Positions 1 through 5,014 of a stretch of 6,106 nucleotides of DNA are shown here, in pieces. Origin of the DNA: JBBDWJ01 sp040902925. GTDB lineage: Bacteria > Acidobacteriota > Terriglobia > Bryobacterales > UBA6623. Under the pieces are notes generated by a model, which was not told the origin of the DNA, searched no databases, and was given only the letters and a program-made list of their open reading frames with translations. Within the stretch, counting starts at the first letter, position 1. Each line of letters starts with the position of its first letter. The translations under genes were made by a program, and so were the position numbers. The stretch lies in NCBI GenBank assembly GCA_040902925.1, contig JBBDWJ010000121.1, positions 1 to 6,106 on the forward strand, read 5' to 3'.

Positions 1-20
1 TATACGGCAACCCTGCTCTT

Positions 21-49
21 TTGTCCATCTATTTGTTGGACATTACACT
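21..49 (+). promoter_or_regulatory. possible sigma70-type promoter upstream of the GNAT gene
   Basis: TTGTCC (21-26) and TACACT (44-49) each match four of six consensus bases of the -35 and -10 hexamers and are 17 nt apart. Transcription would start near 56 and give a leader of about 77 nt. A perfect 6-bp inverted repeat, TGTCCA (22-27) and TGGACA (37-42) with a 9-nt spacer, overlaps the -35 and the spacer, where a repressor operator would sit. Both matches are weak enough to arise by chance. Confidence 0.25.
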
Positions 50-132
50 AGCAAGATCGTGGGCTCGAAAAAGATGTGTGGTTGTTTGAAGCTGGTTCCC
101 GAAAGCTGACTCTTCATGATGGTGCTGAGGCC

Positions 133-639
133 ATGACACAAACGGAGATCTCAATCCATCAGATGCGGCCGGAAGATTGGTCCGACATCCGCGCGATCTA
201 CGAGCAAGGCATCGCAACGGGAGATGCGACGTTCGAAACCACCGTACCGTCGTGGGAATCGTGGGACGCCGCGCACCTCACGCCGTGCCGTCTGGTCGCA
301 AGGCGCAATGGCGCGATTGCCGGCTGGGCCGCCCTGACCCCGTTCTCGAAACGCCCCGTCTATCAAGGCGTTGCCGAAGCAAGCGTATACGTCGCCGCAA
401 GCGCGCGCGGCAGCGGCGTAGGCTCGGTTTTGATGCAAGAGCTGATCGGGCGCTCCGAAGCCGGAGGAATCTGGACCCTGCTCGCCAAGATCTTTCCAGA
501 GAACAAGGCCAGCCTCGGCATTGTGGCCAAATTTGGCTTTCGCACGGTCGGCAAGCTCGAAAGAATCGGAAAAAGCAACGGCGCCTGGAGGGATCTGATT
601 CTGCTCGAACGCCGAAGCCCAACGATCGCTGATCAGTGA
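133..639 (+). CDS. GNAT N-acetyltransferase, phosphinothricin/methionine sulfoximine acetyltransferase-like
   Basis: Encodes 168 residues, the usual size of single-domain PAT/MddA-type GNAT enzymes, which transfer acetyl from acetyl-CoA to the amino group of methionine sulfoximine, phosphinothricin or related small molecules. Seen in the sequence: an N-terminal segment (about 6-40) with IYEQGIATG and ATFET, typical of this subfamily; the strand AEASVYV (81-87) with a Glu at 82 at the place of the family's catalytic-base candidate; the acetyl-CoA pyrophosphate loop ARGSGVG (91-97); IFPEN (120-124); the GF turn (135-136); and WRDLILLER (152-160) as the last strand. The start is ATG 133. An in-frame GTG at 76 would add 19 residues unlike the family, which begins close to the 'IR..RPEDW' strand. 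The ribosome site is poor: GAGG lies only 2 nt before the ATG. The cytoplasmic enzyme stands alone on the plus strand, convergent with the receptor gene. The fold is certain; the exact substrate is inference. Confidence 0.92.
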   Translation: MTQTEISIHQMRPEDWSDIRAIYEQGIATGDATFETTVPSWESWDAAHLTPCRLVARRNGAIAGWAALTPFSKRPVYQGVAEASVYVAASARGSGVGSVLMQELIGRSEAGGIWTLLAKIFPENKASLGIVAKFGFRTVGKLERIGKSNGAWRDLILLERRSPTIADQ

Positions 640-660
640 TGCCATAGCGGCCAGATGTTC

Positions 661-698
661 GGGGCTGGGGCTCAGGCGAGGCTCAGGCAGGGGCTCGG
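661..698. repeat. short G-rich direct repeats between convergent genes
   Basis: GGCTCAGGC occurs at 669-677 and again at 680-688 (period 11). Related shorter copies are GGCT at 663-666 and GGCTCGG at 692-698. G4 runs at 661, 667, 690, 724 and 730 make the plus strand of this 150-bp gap markedly G-rich. The tract lies between the stop codons of two convergent genes, just beyond the abrupt end of the truncated receptor gene, so it may be slippage-derived filler near a rearrangement junction. No function is evident. Confidence 0.5.
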
Positions 699-788
699 TG
701 TAGGATCAAACGATGGGCAGCCCGGGGTAGGGGCGAGACATGTCGCGCCCTCGGCCAACCACGACACAGGTTTCTCTACGGCGATCTC

Positions 789-2306
789 TCACGCCGCAAA
801 AATGGGCCGGCTCGCGTGGTCGGAAATATTGAACCCGAAGCGGAATTCGTTAATGGCGCTCTGGTTGAAAGTGTGAACCCATTGGGAAGCGAGATTCATG
901 ACCTTCGAGTCGCGCGTAACCGGGAGGTTCGGGTTGATGTTGTTGGAGGTCAGACTGGAGCGGTCAACGGCGATGCGGCCGAACACGCGATCGGCGTCGC
1001 TGAAGTAGTGGTCGACCCGGCCGAAGTAAGTGTTGGGGTTGATCGGCTGCAACACGCCCTTGTTGGACGTGAAGTCCAACGGGTCGGTCTGGCGGAAATC
1101 GGCCTCGGGGATGTAGAGGTTCATCACGTTCAACGAGCCTGGGTGTAGTCTCGCCTGCGGGATGACGTTGTTGGCAAACGGCTCGCCGGTATAAGGGTCG
1201 AAGATCAGGATCGGCGCGCGATAGAGCCTACCCGTCGCCGGATTGACGGTGCCGTTCATCAACTCAGAAAAATCGCCCTGGCGGAATGCATCCAGGGGGA
1301 AAGTCGCCGATTGGACCGTCTCGATGCGCTCGCGGCGCGATTCCCAGTTGAAAGCCCAGAAGGTCTTGTTCTTGATGATCGGTCCGCTCAACACGAGGCC
1401 GAACTGATTACGCCGCAGCCGGTCTTTCGGCCGCCGTGCCGCCTCCGAGGTCACGCCGAGATTCAAAAAATAGTTCTCGGCATCGAGCTTATCGTTGCGC
1501 AGAAACTCGAACAACGTGCCGTGAATCTCGTTGGTGCCGCTCTTCATGGTGATGCTGGTGACGGCGCCACCGCCAAAACCGATCTCCGCAGAGTAGGCAT
1601 TGGTCTGAATCTTGAATTCCTCAATGGCCTCGATCGAGGGTACGAAATTGGTGATATGAATGCGCGGGTCCTTGGCATCGACGCCGTCAAGGCTGACTAC
1701 CTGATGAGTCTCACGCTGGCCGTTGGCGCTCACCGAAAAGCCTTGGCCGGGGATCGGAAAACCGCCCAGGCCGTCGCCGCGGCCGGTGCGGTCGCCGAAC
1801 TGCACGCCAGGCACCAGCACCGCCAACTGCACCACATTACGGCCGTTGAGCGGCAGCTCGACAATGCGTTTGTTTTCGATGACGCCGCCGACCACCGCGT
1901 TTTCCGTGTTCAGCGTTACGGCGGCCGCCGAAACCTCCACCGTCTCAGTCACTTCACCGACCTGCATGATGAAGTTCTGACGCACTTGCGCGCCGGTCTC
2001 GACACGCACGCTGGGTACGAGGTCCGCCTTGAAGCCGGCCGCCTCGCAGCGCACTTCATAGTTTCCGACCAGCACGAGAGTGAAGGTGTAGTTTCCGGTT
2101 TCGTTCGTGTGGACGACTTGAGCGACGCCCGTGCCGAGATTTCTCATCGTCACGGTCGCACCAGGGATCACCGCCCCGCTAGGGTCGGTGACTAACCCTT
2201 GAATGGTCTGGGTGGCTTGTCCCCACAGCGGGCCGTTCGACGGCCCCAGCAGGAGAACGCAAACAACCGCGACCAGGACTCTCAAACTAAGCCCAAGCTT
2301 CAGCAT
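789..2306 (-). CDS. TonB-dependent receptor, Oar-like, C-terminally truncated (carboxypeptidase regulatory-like domain plus plug)
   Basis: Encodes 505 residues of an outer-membrane TonB-dependent receptor of the Oar-like type, abundant in Acidobacteriota and thought to import large or polymeric substrates. Seen in order: a signal peptide (about 1-31, hydrophobic 9-21, then LWGQA); a carboxypeptidase-regulatory-like beta-sandwich (about 33-115, GLVTDPSGAVIPGATV); the LPLNGRN signature (151-157); a plug domain with SLDGVDAKD (205-213), GGGAVTSITMKSGTNEIHG (245-263) and FEFLRND; then the first barrel strands (RNQFGLVLSGPII, 299-311; YFGRVDHYF, 427-435). The start is supported by GGAG at 2316-2319, 9 nt upstream. 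Relatives usually run to about 1000 residues or more, so roughly half the barrel is missing. After INEFRFGFN (485-493) the likeness fades and a TGA follows 12 codons later. No frame in 640-788 continues the barrel. It is therefore probably a pseudogene or a rearranged remnant, although the first half is intact. The start of a 595-bp gap separates it from the upstream operon on the same strand. Confidence 0.9.
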   Translation of the reverse strand: MLKLGLSLRVLVAVVCVLLLGPSNGPLWGQATQTIQGLVTDPSGAVIPGATVTMRNLGTGVAQVVHTNETGNYTFTLVLVGNYEVRCEAAGFKADLVPSVRVETGAQVRQNFIMQVGEVTETVEVSAAAVTLNTENAVVGGVIENKRIVELPLNGRNVVQLAVLVPGVQFGDRTGRGDGLGGFPIPGQGFSVSANGQRETHQVVSLDGVDAKDPRIHITNFVPSIEAIEEFKIQTNAYSAEIGFGGGAVTSITMKSGTNEIHGTLFEFLRNDKLDAENYFLNLGVTSEAARRPKDRLRRNQFGLVLSGPIIKNKTFWAFNWESRRERIETVQSATFPLDAFRQGDFSELMNGTVNPATGRLYRAPILIFDPYTGEPFANNVIPQARLHPGSLNVMNLYIPEADFRQTDPLDFTSNKGVLQPINPNTYFGRVDHYFSDADRVFGRIAVDRSSLTSNNINPNLPVTRDSKVMNLASQWVHTFNQSAINEFRFGFNISDHASRPIFAA

Positions 2307-2901
2307 TTCGATTCACTCCGTTCAGAGCAAAAAAGGATTCGAGGTCAGGAGGAAAACAGGCTGATGCGCCTGGTGCGACGGGGCAAAACCTGAGGCGATG
2401 TTCGCGCGATCGCCGAGAAACGGGCGGCAACGGACAACACGACCACACACACCACGAGCGTTGCGGTCCAAACCCTGCATCCCCAACCTCTCACAGAGGC
2501 CGATCGCCCCTTCTTCACGGCCGGCCCCAACCCCTAGCCGGCGGCGCAGGCACTAGATTTCACAACGGTAGCATTGCCGTTCACAGCCGTCAAGCGCCCG
2601 CCTGCGGCTCCGCATGCCCCGCCCATGGACACCCGTTCAAGAAACAACGCGCCGCGCCCAGAAACAGCCGATGCTCTGGATGCCGCTACAATTGGTGCAG
2701 TCTGCCTGGCATCCAGCCGCAGATGGAGTTCTGCACCATCTGGGTCAGCTCAAGTTGGGGATCAGAGCAGATCAAAAAAAGCCCTGACGATAGAGCAAAC
2801 GGGAGCCTTGGCGAGGCCGGTAAAGCCGCGGAGCGACCACCAACCGCGGCGGGCGCTCGTAGCCGGCTGGCCGCCGCAACACGGCCTGCAATTAGTGCTC
2901 A
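2307..2901. other. 595-bp stretch without a convincing gene
   Basis: This stretch separates the end of the oxygenase gene from the start of the receptor gene, both on the minus strand, so it must hold the receptor's promoter and leader. I could not pick out confident -35/-10 boxes. It contains a 6-bp inverted repeat GGCGAT/ATCGCC (2394-2399 and 2409-2414), about 90-108 nt upstream of the receptor start; a smaller one AACGG/CCGTT (2564-2568 and 2577-2581); a run of seven A at 2774-2780; and a run of six A at 2329-2334. Open frames exist on both strands, but they are Pro/Arg/Ala/Ser-rich, overlap one another, and show no ribosome sites or family motifs. Decayed coding sequence is possible but not demonstrable by eye. 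Confidence 0.6.
2316..2319 (-). promoter_or_regulatory. ribosome binding site of the Oar-like receptor gene
   Basis: On the minus strand GGAG is followed by 9 nt and then ATG (2306-2304). This good match at normal spacing fixes the start and places the signal peptide exactly at the N-terminus. Confidence 0.7.
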
Positions 2902-3897
2902 TCAACCGCGACGCGTTTCCAGAATGCGGGTTGCTCCTTCGACCAGTTCGCTCACGACCTCGCCTGCCGGTTTAATCTCGTGGATCAGCCCGACGCCTTG
3001 CCCGGCATAGAGAGCCATGGACTCGATGTCGCCCGTCGTCTCGACGCTTGGCGTGAAGCCCATGAATCGCCTGATGGCCACGCGTTCGCCGGCGATCCGC
3101 GTTTCCCCGATAACCGGCTCATCCGGGCGCGCTTCGTTTCCTCGCGGTTGATCCTCCAGCCACTGCTCGACGAACGCCGTTCGCAAGGTGCGGTGGGGTG
3201 CATTCGGCCAGTTGTATCCAAAGATCGTCGAGCGGACCGTGTCACCCTCGCGGGCTTCGACGATTTTCTGTTTGTAAAACGGGTGAGCGTTGGATTCCGT
3301 TGTCGCCAGGAACCGCGTGCCGATGGAAACGGCCTGCGCGCCAAGGACCAGCGCCGCTGCGACGCCGCGGGCGTCGGCGATTCCGCCGGACGCGACCACG
3401 GGCGAAGGCGCGACTGCGTCCACCACGGCTGGAACGAGCGTCAGGGTCGAGACTTCGCCGCGCACGTGCCCGCCGGCTTCGACGCCTTGCGCGATGATGA
3501 TGTCCACGCCCGCGCCGGTAGCTGCGCGGGCCTCATCGACCGAGCCGATCTGATGAATCACCAGAGCGCCCACCGCGTGCGCGGGCTCCACGTACGGAGA
3601 GGGATCACCCCAGAACAACGACAGCAGCGGCACGCGCTCTTCGAGACAAACAGCGACATGCTCCTCGACTCCGGCGGGCAACAGCAGGTTGACCCCGAAG
3701 GGTTTCTGCGTCAGTGCGCGCAGGCGGCGGATCTGCTGCCGCAATACCTCCGGCGGATTGCGGCTGAATGACATGATGCCGAGCCCGCCGGCGTTGCTAA
3801 CGGCCGCGGCTAATTCCGGTCCCGTGACAAAACCCATCGGCGCGCACAGAATTGGCACATCCATGCCAAGGCGGTCACAAAGAGGAGTTCGAAGCAT
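2902..3897 (-). CDS. nitronate monooxygenase / 2-nitropropane dioxygenase family FMN enzyme
   Basis: Encodes 331 residues, full length for the nitronate monooxygenase family. These are cytoplasmic TIM-barrel flavoenzymes that bind FMN and oxidise alkyl nitronates to carbonyl compounds and nitrite; the related enoyl-ACP reductase FabK shares the fold. Seen: PILCAPMG (15-22) on the first strand, FGVNLLLP (67-74), the family signature QGVEAGGHVRG (137-147) with the catalytic His at 144, the FMN-phosphate loops VASGGIADARG (168-178) and GAQAVSIGTRFL (186-197), the substrate-side ESNAH (201-205), and AGQGVGLI (298-305) near the C-terminus. The start gives the usual beginning (MLRTPLCDRLG). It lies 31 nt downstream of a GNAT gene on the same strand, almost certainly cotranscribed. 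Its ribosome site AGGTGG (3907-3902) and ATG sit in a perfect short hairpin. The His and the EAGGH context favour an oxygenase over FabK, but the in vivo substrate is unknown. Confidence 0.95.
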   Translation of the reverse strand: MLRTPLCDRLGMDVPILCAPMGFVTGPELAAAVSNAGGLGIMSFSRNPPEVLRQQIRRLRALTQKPFGVNLLLPAGVEEHVAVCLEERVPLLSLFWGDPSPYVEPAHAVGALVIHQIGSVDEARAATGAGVDIIIAQGVEAGGHVRGEVSTLTLVPAVVDAVAPSPVVASGGIADARGVAAALVLGAQAVSIGTRFLATTESNAHPFYKQKIVEAREGDTVRSTIFGYNWPNAPHRTLRTAFVEQWLEDQPRGNEARPDEPVIGETRIAGERVAIRRFMGFTPSVETTGDIESMALYAGQGVGLIHEIKPAGEVVSELVEGATRILETRRG

Positions 3898-3910
3898 AGG
3901 GCCACCTATG
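3895..3910 (-). promoter_or_regulatory. hairpin enclosing the ribosome site and start codon of the oxygenase gene
   Basis: The minus-strand RNA reads CAUAGG, then UGGC, then CCUAUG: a perfect 6-bp stem with a 4-nt loop. The 5' arm contributes the AGG of the AGGUGG Shine-Dalgarno and the loop its last bases. The 3' arm ends in the AUG start codon (3897-3895). Folding would hide both initiation elements. The upstream GNAT stop codon (3929-3931) is 18 nt before the stem, so ribosomes ending there could help open it, consistent with translational coupling. The stem is seen directly; a regulatory role is inferred. Confidence 0.45.
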
Positions 3911-3928
3911 TGCGCGCCGGCAATCCGT

Positions 3929-4861
3929 TCACGCCGTTTCGAGAATGAAGGTAGGAAAGTTTAGGCCTTGAAAGGGCTCGAACTCGCCGCGCACCTGGCA
4001 GAAGTGCAATTCGCAATTGCGCGCTCCCCAACCGTAAAGCTCATGCACGAGCTTGCTGCGCTCCGCCGGTACAACCACAAGCGGTGTTCGGCCGCGATAC
4101 TGCTGGAGTTCCCGCAGAATCAAGGCGGCTGCCTGCTCCTCGGTCCGCGTGAAGCCCGGGCCGAGCATATTCAGCGCGGGGTGTCCCGAGGAAGCAAGGA
4201 ATCCCTCGATGCCACCGTTTTCGTCCTCGTACACCGAAGCGTGCCAGAAACCCGCCTGGTTCCCGATGATAAACCGATAGTCTTGCTCCCGCGTGATGCC
4301 GCTGATGGTCTCCTCGAGGCGTTGGATGGCTGGGACGTCCTCGATGCGGGCGTCCCGGCAGCGTTTCAACCCAGGCGTAGTCCTATCCAAACCAGCAGCG
4401 GGAACCGAGACCAACATGTCCTGGTAGGCGTGGCGGGGCACGAACCCGGCGCGGTTGTAGAGCGAAAAGGAGTCGAGATTCAGGGCGCTCTGCGTCAGCC
4501 GCAAGCTCTTGTAGCCGTTGCGGTCGGTGTAGTCGCAAATGTATTGCAGCAAGGCTCTTCCGACGCCGCAGCCGAAATAGTTCGGATGGACATTCATAAT
4601 CCCCAGGGCGACATGGCGCTCACGGGGATGGTAGAAGCAGGAGCCCATCAGACGGCCGGTGCGCGTGTTCTCGGCGACCACGCAACAACCCGGCTCGAGC
4701 GCGTTGTAGGTATCGTAAAAAACTTCGGTGACCGCGGGGCCGCCGCGAAAGATCTCGGGCAACCCGTGGTTACGGTACCAGGCGTTGATCGACGCGTAGA
4801 TCAACTCGGCAACTTCAGCGCGGTCCGCCGCGGTGATGACCCGCAGATGCGGAGATGACAT
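3929..4861 (-). CDS. two-domain GNAT family N-acetyltransferase
   Basis: Encodes 310 residues, about twice a single GNAT domain. The N-terminal half (about 5-155) is a clear acetyl-CoA-dependent GNAT domain: RVITAADRAEVAEL (7-20) as first strand and helix, VVAENTRTGRLMGSCFY (61-77), then LGIMNVHPNYFGCGVGRAL (86-104), whose N94-x-x-G97-x-G99 forms the pyrophosphate loop with Asn in place of the usual Arg/Gln, and SFSLYNRAGF (131-140), the family's helix and turn. The C-terminal half (about 166-310) starts again with a GNAT-like strand-helix (CRDARIEDVPAIQRLEE) but has no clear acetyl-CoA loop, as in GNAT proteins with a degenerate second domain. The start is supported by AAAGGG at 4869-4874, 7 nt upstream. 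It is first in a probable operon with the nitronate monooxygenase-type gene. The acceptor substrate is unknown. The protein is probably cytoplasmic, with no signal peptide. Confidence 0.92.
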   Translation of the reverse strand: MSSPHLRVITAADRAEVAELIYASINAWYRNHGLPEIFRGGPAVTEVFYDTYNALEPGCCVVAENTRTGRLMGSCFYHPRERHVALGIMNVHPNYFGCGVGRALLQYICDYTDRNGYKSLRLTQSALNLDSFSLYNRAGFVPRHAYQDMLVSVPAAGLDRTTPGLKRCRDARIEDVPAIQRLEETISGITREQDYRFIIGNQAGFWHASVYEDENGGIEGFLASSGHPALNMLGPGFTRTEEQAAALILRELQQYRGRTPLVVVPAERSKLVHELYGWGARNCELHFCQVRGEFEPFQGLNFPTFILETA

Positions 4862-4868
4862 AGAAAAA

Positions 4869-4874
4869 CCCTTT
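4869..4874 (-). promoter_or_regulatory. ribosome binding site of the two-domain GNAT gene
   Basis: AAAGGG on the minus strand, inside GAAAGGG, ends 7 nt before the ATG at 4861-4859. A possible -10 element TAAGAT lies on the minus strand at about 4892-4897, but I see no convincing -35 partner, so only the ribosome site is called. Confidence 0.55.
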
Positions 4875-4979
4875 CTACCGGATCGGTGCTATCTTACCTG
4901 AGCGGGCGAGAGTGGGCGAAATCGTGGAACCGAACGGCTACTGCATTTGGCCCGCAAGGGGACACCGCCAAAGCATGAC

Positions 4980-5000
4980 AACCCCCGAACAATAGGGGTT
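4980..5000 (+). promoter_or_regulatory. inverted repeat in the divergent promoter region
   Basis: AACCCC (4980-4985) and GGGGTT (4995-5000) form a perfect 6-bp stem with a 9-nt loop. It ends 2 nt before the GGAG ribosome site (5003-5006) of the exported-protein gene. There is no T-run on either strand, so it is not an intrinsic terminator. It could be an operator for the divergent pair or a leader hairpin. A six-codon reading frame (ATG 4975, TAG 4993-4995) overlaps it. Confidence 0.35.
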
Positions 5001-5002
5001 CC

Positions 5003-5006
5003 GGAG
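5003..5006 (+). promoter_or_regulatory. ribosome binding site of the exported-protein gene
   Basis: GGAG is followed by 8 nt and then ATG 5015. An in-frame GTG at 5006 overlaps this site and so is a poor alternative start. Confidence 0.65.
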
Positions 5007-5014
5007 TGGGACGA

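Noticed and set aside
625..640. Imperfect palindrome around CTGATCAG at the GNAT stop codon
   Set aside because: A six-pair stem with one G-U pair and no following T-run does not make a terminator and is probably chance.
661..733. G-quadruplex in the convergent gap
   Set aside because: Several G4 runs are present, but no four runs are close enough to fit the canonical loop lengths.
1311..2195. 294-codon plus-strand frame
   Set aside because: It is antisense to the receptor's strongly recognisable regulatory and plug domains. This is a frame shadow in GC-rich DNA.
2345..2530. 61-codon minus-strand frame with a hydrophobic stretch
   Set aside because: It begins with TTG with no clear ribosome site and lies in the receptor's upstream region. 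The hydrophobic run (LVVCVVVLSV) is suggestive but too little to call a gene.
2771..2790. Run of seven A (T on the minus strand) as a terminator for the oxygenase operon
   Set aside because: No stable GC-rich hairpin lies immediately before the T-run in the transcript. The nearest 4-bp stem is too weak and too far away.
2574..2975. 133-codon plus-strand frame in the gene-poor gap
   Set aside because: The composition is Pro/Ala/Ser/Arg-rich, there is no ribosome site, and it overlaps the 3' end of the convergent oxygenase gene. A second frame (2723-3010) is equally open there, showing the low stop density.
2980..3771. 263-codon plus-strand frame
   Set aside because: It is antisense to the nitronate monooxygenase gene, whose motifs are unmistakable. 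The product is Arg/Asp/His-rich without a domain.
3968..4858. 296-codon plus-strand frame
   Set aside because: It is the mirror of the two-domain GNAT gene, with no ribosome site or motif of its own.
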